NCBI RefSeq assembly: GCF_004358205.1
Contig: NZ_SMYO01000041.1
Span: 1-11,725, forward strand
DNA from: Bacillus salipaludis
Lineage (GTDB): Bacteria > Bacillota > Bacilli > Bacillales_B > DSM-18226
Length of the DNA: 11,725 nt
Direction: 5' to 3'
This document shows, piece after piece, positions 1 to 6,273 of this stretch. The notes beneath the pieces were generated by a model that was given only the letters and a program-made list of their open reading frames with translations, did no database searches and was not told the origin of the DNA. How positions within the stretch are numbered: position 1 is the first letter of the stretch; every line of letters starts with the position of its first letter. Position numbers and translations under genes: made by a program.

Positions 1-137
1 GAATCTAAGAAAAGAGATTAGCTACAGTCTGTAAACGATAACTAGGAGGAGCCGTGTGCATTAATAGTGCAAGCACGGTTCTGTGAGGGGGAGGAGTACA
101 ATCTACCGGAAGGTAGAAAGGCTCCCTTCTACTCGAC
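1..137 (+). mobile_element. Group II intron, 3' end (domains V and VI)
   Basis: Positions 49-81 fold as a 33-nt domain V: it starts GAGCCGTG with the AGC catalytic triad at 50-52 and closes with GCACGGTTC. Domain VI follows, with the hairpin CTACC-GGAA-GGTAG at 103-116 inside a longer stem pairing GGGAG with CTCCC. A candidate branch-point A is at 131, and the intron then ends in the usual A-pyrimidine at about 137. The intron-encoded protein and 5' part lie left of the window. The layout fits a bacterial group II intron, possibly class C, but class cannot be settled from this piece. The DNA just after it, TAGTTGAACAAG, matches the right arm of the interspersed repeat described below. Confidence 0.88.
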
Positions 138-467
138 TAGTTGAACAAGAATTTACGAATTTAATGAATTTGTTTGGTTAATAATTGGTGTCACTTTAGA
201 AGGTAATTTGCACTTATTTTAATGCTAGTTTGCACTATAAATATATACAAAAAGCCCAAATTCTCAACATTAAAATTGAGAATTTGGACTTTTATCATTA
301 CTACGGAATAGCGCCCTTTTATGGAAGAGCGTTATTGAAGCAATGCACCCGCATATCTTTTCTTTTCAAGTATCCGTTACAGAGCTAACATTCGCATGAA
401 TTATCGTAAAGTTATTTAAATACCACTATTCATCATCATTAAAACGATTAGATTCGTTTAGATTTAA
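138..467. other. Intergenic stretch without a recognisable gene
   Basis: After the intron junction this AT-rich stretch holds a repeat right-arm remnant (138-150), the terminator hairpin at 249-294 and nothing I can translate convincingly. Around 305-353 the minus strand reads CGGGTGCATTGCTTC, then ATAAAAGGGCGC, which loosely resembles interspersed-repeat modules of Bacillus genomes, but I cannot align it to the repeat family in this window. Confidence 0.5.
249..294. terminator. Bidirectional intrinsic terminator
   Basis: A long hairpin pairs AAAAAG.CCAAATTCTCAA with TTGAGAATTTGG.CTTTTT around the loop CATTAAAA. A runs on the left and T runs on the right let it end transcription in both directions. 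On the minus strand it would close the DUF4870/DUF3888 genes; on the plus strand it would stop read-through from the group II intron. Confidence 0.75.
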
Positions 468-773
468 TCAAAACCATGATCCAATAATAGGATATCGAAA
501 AGGACGATTATTAATTGCTTTAACAATTCCATTAATCGGAGCTATTATAGCAATGAGTCCAAAAATAATGAGGAATGGAATCCCAATTAATATCCAAGAA
601 AAAAAAGCAGACACTGAGATTAAAATACCAATCACAATATGAAATACCAAAGCCTGTAAGGATAAGCTTTTAATTTCTCGATCTGAAATAATAAAATATG
701 TGATAATGGGAACTAGTATAGGTGCAAACCAAGTACTAGCATGAATCAATATTTTGAATCCCTTATTTTCCAT
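468..773 (-). CDS. DUF4870-type small membrane protein
   Basis: This 101-residue protein has three hydrophobic segments, at about residues 10-28, 42-60 and 64-82, and a short basic tail ending NNRPFRYPIIGSWF. A polar stretch after the first segment (SDREIKSLSLQALVFH), a hydrophobic pair, and the closing K.INN..FRYP motif are the pattern of the DUF4870 (YitT-unrelated, Tic20-like) family, whose function is unknown. The ATG has a strong site, GAGGAG, nine bases upstream. It lies downstream of the DUF3888-like gene on the same strand but 235 nt away with a repeat copy between, so shared transcription is doubtful. The hairpin at 249-294 is the likely terminator. Family assignment is by motif recognition only. 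Confidence 0.75.
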   Translation of the reverse strand: MENKGFKILIHASTWFAPILVPIITYFIISDREIKSLSLQALVFHIVIGILISVSAFFSWILIGIPFLIIFGLIAIIAPINGIVKAINNRPFRYPIIGSWF

Positions 774-907
774 TTAAATTTACTCCTCTTTGTATCGTAA
801 TATTTAACAAATCTTTATTCATTAATCATTATAAAGTCTTGGTTAGAATATTACATCAGGCTATGAACTAAATCGTTATACGACTTTGGTCGTAGTCCAA
901 ATTAAGA

Positions 908-984
908 CTGGTGCTTATATGGAAGATCCTGCTGCCATCGATGCAGCATTTTTATTATGCTAACGGGGCAGGTTAGTGAAGAAT
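908..984 (+). repeat. Interspersed hairpin repeat, copy R2
   Basis: The copy has a left part GGTGCTTATATGGAAGA, a central hairpin TGCTGC (930-935) / GCAGCA (943-948) followed by T-rich sequence, and a right arm CTAACGGGGCAGGTTAG in which CTAAC and GTTAG pair. The first bases of the left arm are diverged. It lies between two minus-strand genes and, unlike most copies, does not follow a plus-strand gene. Confidence 0.7.
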
Positions 985-1008
985 ATTAAAGAAGAATAAG
1001 CACCTATT

Positions 1009-1404
1009 TTACAAAGGATGCCTGCACTTAGTTATTTCGTTTGGCTTTAGCCTTCTGCTTTTGAAATCAATGGTCCGCCAAAATGGGGAACGAAAATTGC
1101 TAAACTTAATGGTCACTAAATCATAAGGCGGATTATGAGCACCGTTAAATGTCGTTACCTGAAGGGTGACATCAAAGTAGTAGCTGCCTTGTTCCAACTT
1201 CTTGATTTGGAGAATTTGTTCGCAATAATACTGCTTCGGTTTACCGAAATGTATCTTAATTTCTTTGTCAATTGAGGGAAATAACAAATTCAAGATTAGT
1301 TCATCACGCAACTCTACATCATTTTTAGTTATCGCTTCTGCTTTCACGGGTGAATAACAGAAAAGAGTGAAGCAAGCAAACAATATTAAAAGACTTTTTA
1401 TCAT
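1009..1404 (-). CDS. Secreted DUF3888-like protein
   Basis: The mature product looks exported: residues 1-22 (MIKSLLILFACFTLFCYSPV then KAEA) form a signal peptide with an AEA cleavage site. The body (about 109 residues) has DELILNLLFPSIDKEI, a YYCEQIL stretch and FDVTLQVTTFNGAHNPPYDLVTI, which match the layout of DUF3888 proteins of Bacillus: a helical start and a conserved GAHN/GPHN-type motif. No function is established for that family. A frame open to 1416 offers an earlier ATG, but that ATG contains the GGAGG site serving the ATG at 1404 (spacing 5), so I start at 1404, giving 131 residues. Two cysteines (C60 and C127 approximately) could pair outside the cell. Confidence 0.7.
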   Translation of the reverse strand: MIKSLLILFACFTLFCYSPVKAEAITKNDVELRDELILNLLFPSIDKEIKIHFGKPKQYYCEQILQIKKLEQGSYYFDVTLQVTTFNGAHNPPYDLVTIKFSNFRSPFWRTIDFKSRRLKPNEITKCRHPL

Positions 1405-1455
1405 AAAATCCTCCATTTAATGTTTCTTTTATGATGAACAATTTAAGGAATTCTT

Positions 1456-1540
1456 ATTTCACTAACGGGTGGAAGAGGTAAAGAATGGGGATCGTTGCGG
1501 CGGTCTTTTTTCTTATTCGACTAACGGGGCAGTTTAGTTG
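1456..1540 (+). repeat. Interspersed hairpin repeat, copy R3
   Basis: This is the most complete copy on its right side: left arm TTCACTAACGGGTGG, hairpin GATCGT (1490-1495) paired to GCGGTC (1500-1505) around the loop TGCG, then a T-run and the right arm TTATTCGACTAACGGGGCAG followed by TTTAGTTG and CATAAGGAAT. CGACTAAC and GTTTAGTTG are near inverted repeats. It lies between the divergent starts of the DUF3888-like and GNAT genes. Confidence 0.8.
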
Positions 1541-1616
1541 CATAAGGAATAATATAAAATTTACTTTAATGTTAATATTAGTCTAAATAGATTTTTATAT
1601 AAACAGGAGAATTAAA

Positions 1617-2096
1617 ATGGAAATTCGTTTAGTTGAAGGTTCAGACTACTATGTAATTTCACCTCTAATCAATGAGTGGTGGGGTGGCAGGAATATGTCT
1701 GATATGTTACCAAAATTATTCTTTGACCATTTTACACAAACAAGTTTCATTGCAGAAAAGGATGGTAAACTTGTGGGTTTTCTAATAGGATTCCTTTCTC
1801 AAACTCATTCAAATGAGGCATATATTCATTTCGTTGGAGTTCATCCTGAATACAGAAAGCATAATATTGGAAAACATTTATACAATAAATTTTTTGATGC
1901 GGTAAAGCAAAATAATCGAAGTATTGTTCGTTGTGTAACGTCACCTGTCAATAAAGTTTCGATTGCTTATCATACCAAGATGGGTTTTGAAATTGAAGAT
2001 GGAGATAGAATTGTTGATGGTCTATCAATAAATACGGACTATGACGGACCAAATCAAGACAGGGTTTTATTTGTAAAAAATTTGATTAAATTCTAG
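1617..2096 (+). CDS. GNAT-family N-acetyltransferase
   Basis: A 159-residue protein the size of a single GNAT domain, which moves an acetyl group from acetyl-CoA to an amine. The fold signature is readable: strand 4 at about 69-75 (YIHFVGV), then the acetyl-CoA pyrophosphate-binding loop HPEYRKHNIGKHLY at 76-89, with R80 to G85 matching R-x-x-x-I-G (the usual first Gly is Asn83 here). The C-terminal motif SIAYHTKMGFEIEDGD at about 114-130 is the usual V-x-F-Y-x-x-x-G-F region. The substrate cannot be deduced. The ATG has GGAG eight bases upstream. It stands alone after repeat copy R3 and before a broken small gene. Confidence 0.9.
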   Translation: MEIRLVEGSDYYVISPLINEWWGGRNMSDMLPKLFFDHFTQTSFIAEKDGKLVGFLIGFLSQTHSNEAYIHFVGVHPEYRKHNIGKHLYNKFFDAVKQNNRSIVRCVTSPVNKVSIAYHTKMGFEIEDGDRIVDGLSINTDYDGPNQDRVLFVKNLIKF

Positions 2097-2176
2097 TTTC
2101 TTATTGAACTCCCATGAAAATAAAAACTGAAAAAGGGCATGAAAAAATAGACCCGTAAAATGTGGTCGGTAAATAA

Positions 2177-2356
2177 ATGAAAAAGAACTATACAGTAATG
2201 TTTCTTATGTTTTTTGCCGCTTCGATTGCGGGTGGGTTAGCATATAAAGAATATCTTTGATTTTTCAATGATAGTGGAGTGGGTTTAGGAACAGTCTTCC
2301 TCTTTTGTGCTGCATTTTTCGTTGGAGAGAACCAAAGGACTCAAAAGGCACAGTAA
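2177..2356 (+). pseudogene. Tiny two-helix membrane protein interrupted by in-frame TGA
   Basis: From ATG 2177 one frame reads MKKNYTVMFLMFFAASIAGG then LAYKEYL, hits TGA at codon 28 (2258-2260), and continues without a frame change as FFNDSGVGLGTVFLFCAAFF then VGENQRTQKAQ to TAA at 2356. Both halves are protein-like: each carries one hydrophobic helix, and the polar tail is typical of a cytoplasmic end. A TGG-to-TGA change would explain it and would restore a 59-residue two-helix protein. The start has no clear ribosome binding site. I recognise no named family. I call it a pseudogene; stop read-through is possible but unsupported. Confidence 0.6.
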
Positions 2357-2381
2357 CTATAATGGCTGTGTCATTTTCTTT
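2347..2381 (+). terminator. Possible weak terminator hairpin
   Basis: GGCACAG (2347-2353) pairs with CTGTGTC (2366-2372, one G-T pair) around a 12-nt loop and is followed by ATTTTCTTT. It overlaps the end of the interrupted membrane-protein gene. The loop is long and the T-run is broken, so this is tentative. Confidence 0.35.
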
Positions 2382-2494
2382 GTTAAGATGCTTTTCTAAA
2401 GTTATGAACAGTGATAATCTGTATGCTCAAAATTATGATTAAAAATAATAAAATCCCCTTTATATATAATGGACTATAGAAAGGATATCATAAA

Positions 2495-2896
2495 ATGAAA
2501 AGAATAATCTTTGGTTTAGTGGGAGTAGGAATCATGTCAGCAGGATTAATCTTCGGTAGTGGAATTATAGAAAAACAAGCGGAAGGTAGTGAAAAACCAA
2601 ATATAGACGCATTGTTAGCTGAAAATGGATTTACAGCAGAACCACTGTCGAATGATGAAATGAAAGAAATGGATTTATATCTTGAAAAACATCCAAAAGA
2701 ATTTTCAATTGATAGAACTGTAATTGGAAAAGTGAAAAATCATGAAAATTCAAAGGTTATAGAAGTTGCCATATCACAAACATCTGGTATTCTTGGTGAA
2801 ATTCAGGCCGGAAATCCAGAAGAAGCTGAAAAAGTTAGAAAAGAAAAGGGTTTGTCTTTCATTCCTATTTATTTAAATCATGATAAAGATAGATAA
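2495..2896 (+). CDS. Small exported protein of unknown function
   Basis: A 133-residue protein with a basic start and hydrophobic segment (KRIIFGLVGVGIMSAGLIFG) at residues 2-21 that serves as a signal peptide or anchor; there is no lipobox cysteine. The rest is acidic and mostly helical in appearance (SNDEMKEMDLYLEKHPKEF; NPEEAEKVRKEKG), with a possible strand pair at SKVIEVAISQTSGILGE. I do not recognise a family. The ATG has AAAGGA nine bases upstream, and a TATAAT box lies at 2465-2470 without a convincing -35. It appears to be a single-gene unit; the next gene is a truncated remnant on the same strand. Confidence 0.65.
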   Translation: MKRIIFGLVGVGIMSAGLIFGSGIIEKQAEGSEKPNIDALLAENGFTAEPLSNDEMKEMDLYLEKHPKEFSIDRTVIGKVKNHENSKVIEVAISQTSGILGEIQAGNPEEAEKVRKEKGLSFIPIYLNHDKDR

Positions 2897-3051
2897 AATA
2901 AATTTTTAATTTAAAGGGGATTTTTATTTAAAAATAGCTTAATTTTTTTCATAACAAAACGATAGTACCTAAAACATATCAAAAAAGGTAGTTTGGTAAG
3001 TTCTACACTGATTGGTGGGTAATAACGGCAACTCCTTTTCCATTGACGGTT

Positions 3052-3327
3052 GGAGAGTGTACATTTTACACAGATGCAGAATAAGTAGCTCTTGAGTTGA
3101 CAGAGTACGTGACTTTAATCCCGACAAAACGTGTGCCAGATGAGCTTTATCAACGAGTACGTGAACATTATGATGAAAGACAATATGTTGACCTTGTTCT
3201 AATTATCAATCAAATTAACAGTTTGAATAGAATTTCTATTGAAATGGGAATACAGCAACAGAAAAGTAATATTCTCAACAATCATCTAAAGTCCGTCTCA
3301 GATTGTAGACAAAAAGCATCCAAATAA
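3052..3327 (+). pseudogene. 5'-truncated carboxymuconolactone decarboxylase / AhpD-like gene
   Basis: The frame from 3097 (TEYVTLIPTKRVPDELYQRV, then a VDLVLIINQINSLNRISI stretch) matches the C-terminal half of carboxymuconolactone decarboxylase-family proteins, which end with a TE.VTLI...VPDELY.RVREH and an INSWNRI motif. The same frame extends upstream through the in-frame TAA at 3082-3084 as CTFYTDAE-stop-VALEL, where the family has FYT.AEKVALELTE, so a Lys codon has become a stop. The N-terminal half with the Cys-x-x-Cys-His redox motif is absent. TTG 3097 is an internal Leu rather than a true start. The C-terminal tail overlaps the terminator hairpin at 3312-3344. Confidence 0.8.
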
Positions 3328-3346
3328 CCAACCTGGATGCTTTTAC
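3312..3346 (+). terminator. Intrinsic terminator after the truncated AhpD-like gene
   Basis: AAAAGCATCCA (3312-3322) pairs perfectly with TGGATGCTTTT (3334-3344) around an 11-nt loop. The T-run makes it a rightward terminator, and the A-run on the left would let it work leftward too. It overlaps the last codons of the remnant. Confidence 0.75.
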
Positions 3347-3502
3347 ATTGGTTGCTTTTATGGAGCAAAAAATACCACTATTCTTGCTCTCATTGATCAT
3401 CAAGACGAAAAGCTCTTACTAATACTATCTTTACACCGAACAAAAATAATTCTTCTTTAAAATAGATTTTTTGTAATTAATTGCTATGAACCTAATTCTT
3501 TA

Positions 3503-3549
3503 ACCATAGCACTGTCTATACCATATATAGGTTGTAAAATAGCTATGGT
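3503..3549. promoter_or_regulatory. Inverted repeat upstream of the oxidoreductase gene
   Basis: ACCATAGC (3503-3510) and GCTATGGT (3542-3549) are perfect inverted repeats flanking a 31-nt AT-rich stretch, about 35 nt before the oxidoreductase start. A further half site GCTATG lies at 3483-3488. It could be an operator, but no matching regulator gene adjoins it and the element may be chance. Confidence 0.3.
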
Positions 3550-3584
3550 ACCAAATCTAATTATGATAAAGGATGATTAATTTG

Positions 3585-4499
3585 ATGAAACCTAGAATCG
3601 GAATGGTAGGACTGGGTGGTATCGCTCAGAAAGCATATTTGCCTATTCTTTCAAAAGAAACAGATTGGACATTTGCGGGTGCATTTTCACCCAGTAGAGA
3701 GAAGAGAAAGGCAATCTGCAATCAGTATCGTATACAAGATTTTGATAGCTTACCAGTATTGGCTCAAGAGTGTGATGCCGTGTTTGTACACAGCTCTACT
3801 GAATCACATTATGAAGTGGTTTCGGAACTGCTTAACAAAGGGATAGATGTATATGTCGATAAACCATTGGCAGCATCTATTTCAGAAGCAGAAAAATTAG
3901 TCGAATTAAGTGAAAACTTGGGAAGAAAGCTTATGGTTGGATTTAATCGTCGCTTTGCTCCAATGTATGTGAAAGCAAAGGAAAAAGCGAATAAAATAGC
4001 TTGGGTATGTGTTGAAAAGCACAGAACGGACAGTGTGGGTCCTTTTTCTTATGAGTTCACAATGTTAGATGATTATCTTCACTTAGTTGATACAGTACGT
4101 TGGTTGGGTGATGGAGATCTTAGTGCGCTGTATGGAACTGTTCATACAAACGATGAAAATCAACTTTTATATGCGCAACATACGTATGAATCCTCTCAAA
4201 ATATATCTTTCACCACAGCTATGCATAGAAAAGCAGGAACGAATTTAGAACAAATAGAATTGATAACAGACGGAGCAATTATCCGTGTAAAAAACATGAA
4301 TACAACAGAAATCGAAGAAGAAAATGCAATAACTACAATAGTTCCATCTTCATGGGAAACAACTTTAAAACTACGTGGCTTTGAAGCTGCTGTACAGCAT
4401 TTCATTTATTGTATTCAAAATGATGAGCAACCCCTTGTTGATGGATTAGAAGGGTTAAAGTCTCAACTACTAGTTGATCAATTACTAAAGCAAAAATAA
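3585..4499 (+). CDS. Gfo/Idh/MocA-family NAD(P)-dependent oxidoreductase
   Basis: A 304-residue protein, near normal for the family, which oxidises or reduces sugars, inositols and related compounds using NAD(P). The Rossmann motif GLGGIA is at residues 9-14, the conserved DKP (EKP-type, cofactor- and substrate-proximal) at about 92-94 in VYVDKPLA, and GFNRRFAP at 119-126 opens the C-terminal alpha/beta substrate domain. The GFNRRF signature is shared with MviM/YrbE-like members; the substrate is unknown. An ATG at 3573 lies directly on the AAAGG site, so I start at ATG 3585 (TTG 3582, spacing 9, is equally possible). No partner gene adjoins, and the start is preceded by an inverted repeat. 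Confidence 0.88.
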   Translation: MKPRIGMVGLGGIAQKAYLPILSKETDWTFAGAFSPSREKRKAICNQYRIQDFDSLPVLAQECDAVFVHSSTESHYEVVSELLNKGIDVYVDKPLAASISEAEKLVELSENLGRKLMVGFNRRFAPMYVKAKEKANKIAWVCVEKHRTDSVGPFSYEFTMLDDYLHLVDTVRWLGDGDLSALYGTVHTNDENQLLYAQHTYESSQNISFTTAMHRKAGTNLEQIELITDGAIIRVKNMNTTEIEEENAITTIVPSSWETTLKLRGFEAAVQHFIYCIQNDEQPLVDGLEGLKSQLLVDQLLKQK

Positions 4500-4592
4500 T
4501 TAAATACATAAGTAAATGGTGTATAAAGCTAATAGTTGTCAAAAGCGAAAAAGAATAAAATTTAATTGTGAAATCTCAGGAGGAAACTAGAG

Positions 4593-4872
4593 TTGCCTAG
4601 TATTACAAGAGTTATTGAAGTACATCAAGAATTAGAAAATGTATCTAATGCACCTATTTTGATTATAAATGGAATATTATGGATATTTTCGGGGGGTGGT
4701 ATTTATTGTACATTTGTTAAAAGATAGAAAATCATTTTCTCATCTTGGATTAACATTAAGAGGATTTTTCTTTGTAATAAAACTATTAATAATAAGTTAT
4801 TTAACCATTTCAATTAAGAATTGTAATTTTATTGGTATAATATGTAAATTAGATATAAATCTTAACGTGTAA
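4593..4872 (+). pseudogene. Frameshifted small membrane-protein gene
   Basis: A perfect AGGAGG (4578-4583) sits nine bases before TTG 4593, which opens a frame reading PSITRVIEVHQELENVSNAP and then the hydrophobic stretch ILIINGILWIFSG. The frame closes early at TAG 4725. Skipping one base in the six-G run at 4691-4696 carries the same helix on as VVFIVHLLKDRKSFSHLGLT, followed by a second hydrophobic segment, to TAA 4872. A one-base insertion in the G run is therefore the simplest explanation. The joined product would be about 92 residues with two helices. It recalls the N-terminus of CPBP-type membrane proteins, but I cannot confirm that. The strong binding site argues for recent decay or for slippage. 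Confidence 0.6.
4814..4841 (+). promoter_or_regulatory. Candidate SigA promoter with extended -10
   Basis: TGGTATAAT at 4833-4841 is a full extended -10 box. TTAAGA at 4814-4819 with a 16-nt spacer is a weak -35. It would drive the 10-codon ORF and the P-loop ATPase. It lies within the decayed end of the frameshifted gene, consistent with a unit of its own. Confidence 0.5.
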
Positions 4873-4895
4873 ATATTTATAAGAGGAGAATGTCT

Positions 4896-4928
4896 ATGGG
4901 AACTAACGAAGTAAAAAGTTTAAACTAA
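4896..4928 (+). CDS. Ten-codon ORF, possible leader peptide
   Basis: ATG 4896 encodes MGTNEVKSLN and stops at TAA 4926. It has a strong site (AAGAGGAG, seven bases upstream) and lies about 50 nt downstream of the extended -10 box, 25 nt before the ATPase start. It is either a translated leader or the surviving start of a deleted gene. No attenuator hairpin is evident between it and the ATPase gene. Confidence 0.35.
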   Translation: MGTNEVKSLN

Positions 4929-4953
4929 AATAAGCGGGAGGGGGTTAAAAAAT

Positions 4954-5457
4954 ATGAAACAATTGGGGACGCTATACTTTTTCTGTGGAAAAATGGGAGC
5001 TGGAAAATCAACTAAATCAAAACAATTGGCGATAGATAAACAAGCGGTACTGTTGTCAGAGGATGAATGGCTTTCATCTCTGTATCCCAATCAGATTGCA
5101 GCATTTGAGGACTATCTAAAATTTTCAGCGCAGCTCAAGCCGTTGGTCAAAAAGCATGTCCAAAACATATTAAGTGTCGGTACAGATGTAGTGATGGACT
5201 TTCCTGCTAACACTAAAAAACTGCGAAAGTGGTTTTTGGATATGGCGTCAGAGGTCAATGCAAACCATCAACTAATTTTCCTTAATCTAAATAACGAGCA
5301 ATGCTTACGTCAAATTGCACAAAGGCGTAACGAACAACCCGAAAGAGCAGCTTTTGATACGGAAGCGGTGTTTATTCATGTTACTAAATTTTTTGAAGCA
5401 CCAGAGGCATCCGAGGGTTTAAATATTTTAGAGTTTAGCGGAAAAGAATCTTTGTGA
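4954..5457 (+). CDS. P-loop ATPase / kinase-like protein (AAA_33 type)
   Basis: A 167-residue single-domain protein. The Walker A loop GKMGAGKST is at residues 12-20 after a short strand (LYFFC), as in the AAA_33 / zeta-kinase-like small-molecule kinases. SEDEW at about 35-39 fits the acidic substrate-side loop, VVMDF at about 79-83 is a Walker-B-like strand, and RRNEQPERAAF at about 128-138 is a basic lid. It likely phosphorylates a small molecule with ATP; the substrate is unknown. Some members confer drug resistance or act as toxins, but no antitoxin gene adjoins. The ATG follows GGGAGGGGG nine bases upstream. Repeat copy R4 starts nine bases after its stop codon. Confidence 0.85.
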   Translation: MKQLGTLYFFCGKMGAGKSTKSKQLAIDKQAVLLSEDEWLSSLYPNQIAAFEDYLKFSAQLKPLVKKHVQNILSVGTDVVMDFPANTKKLRKWFLDMASEVNANHQLIFLNLNNEQCLRQIAQRRNEQPERAAFDTEAVFIHVTKFFEAPEASEGLNILEFSGKESL

Positions 5458-5465
5458 AGTTGTTA

Positions 5466-5524
5466 CACTTAAACAAACGAGTGCTTGAGTTGAACAGTGG
5501 GGTTGCTGCGGCAATCCCATTTCT
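5466..5524 (+). repeat. Interspersed hairpin repeat, copy R4, with terminator-like stem
   Basis: The left arm CACTTAAACAAACGAGTGC is followed by TTGAGTTGAA and a hairpin GGGGTTGC (5499-5506) / GCAATCCC (5511-5518) with loop TGCG and a short T-rich tail. The right arm is lost. It begins nine bases after the stop of the P-loop ATPase gene and is its likely 3' end. Confidence 0.8.
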
Positions 5525-5572
5525 AATTCTATGTGTTAAAATAATAGTCAAAAATTGAAAGGGATGTAGTCG

Positions 5573-6172
5573 ATGTCAAGAGGAGAACATTTACTTCAAG
5601 AACAATATGGAACAACAAAGAGAGCTTCCTCTTTTTATGAAAATCAAATGCTTAACTACCTTAACAATAAGATGACTGAGTTTATATCAAAACAAGGTAT
5701 GATGTTCATATCAACGGCTGATTCGAATGGAAATTGTGACTCCTCTTTTAGGGCTGGCTCAAAAGGCTTTGTACGTGTTATTGATGATAAAACAATAATA
5801 TTTCCCGAATATAAAGGGAATGGTGTTATGGCAAGTTTAGGTAACATCATTGAAAATCCCCATATAGGACTAATGTTTATAGATTTTTTTGAGAATAGCA
5901 TAGGATTACATGTTAATGGTAAGGCTGCTATTATCGAAAACAGCGAATTAAGCTCATTTAATATTCCTGAAGAGATAATAAATGATATTAAAGAGAAAGA
6001 AGGAAACAAGCCTGAACGTTGGGTTATGGTAAAAGTTGATGAAGCATATATTCACTGTTCAAAACATATACCAAAACTACAACATATGAACAAAAAATTA
6101 TATAGGGGAACTGAAGATGAAGAACAAAAGAGTGGAGATTTCTTTAAGACAAAACAAAGTATGAAACAGTAA
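5573..6172 (+). CDS. Pyridoxamine 5'-phosphate oxidase-fold flavin-binding protein
   Basis: A 199-residue protein with the FMN-binding split barrel of the pyridoxamine-phosphate-oxidase-like superfamily from about residue 30 to 160. Visible family features are FISTADSNGNCDSSFRAGSK at about 45-64, strands GFVRVIDDKTIIFPEY at 65-80, the GNGVMASLGNIIENPHIGLM stretch at 82-101 that follows the phosphate-binding loop, and WVMVKVDEAYIHCSKHIPK near 149-167. A hydrophilic tail of about 30 residues follows. The partner substrate is unknown; many members are flavin or F420-type reductases. The ATG has AAAGGG nine bases upstream. It lies alone between repeats R4 and R5, with R5 starting 16 nt after the stop. 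Confidence 0.88.
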   Translation: MSRGEHLLQEQYGTTKRASSFYENQMLNYLNNKMTEFISKQGMMFISTADSNGNCDSSFRAGSKGFVRVIDDKTIIFPEYKGNGVMASLGNIIENPHIGLMFIDFFENSIGLHVNGKAAIIENSELSSFNIPEEIINDIKEKEGNKPERWVMVKVDEAYIHCSKHIPKLQHMNKKLYRGTEDEEQKSGDFFKTKQSMKQ

Positions 6173-6188
6173 AGATTGTGAAGAAAAG

Positions 6189-6262
6189 CACTTAAACAAA
6201 AGGGTGCAAGACTTGACAAAAAGCAATGCATTTTTCAGCATTGCTTTTTGTGGTCCCTTTTT
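6189..6262 (+). repeat. Interspersed hairpin repeat, copy R5 (modified centre)
   Basis: The left arm CACTTAAACAAAAGGGTGC is intact and the tail GGTCCCTTTTT recalls the 3' half of the central hairpin in other copies. The middle has been replaced by a strong AT-rich terminator stem (6217-6250). The right arm is missing. It starts 16 nt after the stop codon of the flavin-binding protein gene. Confidence 0.7.
6217..6256 (+). terminator. Strong intrinsic terminator
   Basis: CAAAAAGCAATGC (6217-6229) pairs perfectly over 13 bp with GCATTGCTTTTTG (6238-6250) around an 8-nt loop, with a T-run in the stem. It would end the flavin-binding protein transcript. Confidence 0.8.
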
Positions 6263-6273
6263 AAAAATACTTC

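Noticed and set aside
1747..1944. Minus-strand frame of 65 codons
   Set aside because: It lies wholly antisense to the GNAT gene and has no ribosome site or family match.
3616..3846. Plus-strand frame of 76 codons
   Set aside because: Out-of-frame shadow inside the oxidoreductase gene.
4196..4405. Minus-strand frame of 69 codons
   Set aside because: Antisense shadow of the oxidoreductase gene.
4954..5457. Toxin of a toxin-antitoxin pair
   Set aside because: The P-loop ATPase resembles zeta-type kinases only in general fold; no antitoxin-sized gene adjoins, and the 10-codon ORF is too short.
5656..6009. Minus-strand frame of 117 codons
   Set aside because: It is antisense to the flavin-binding protein gene; its hydrophobic repeats arise from the sense strand's codons.
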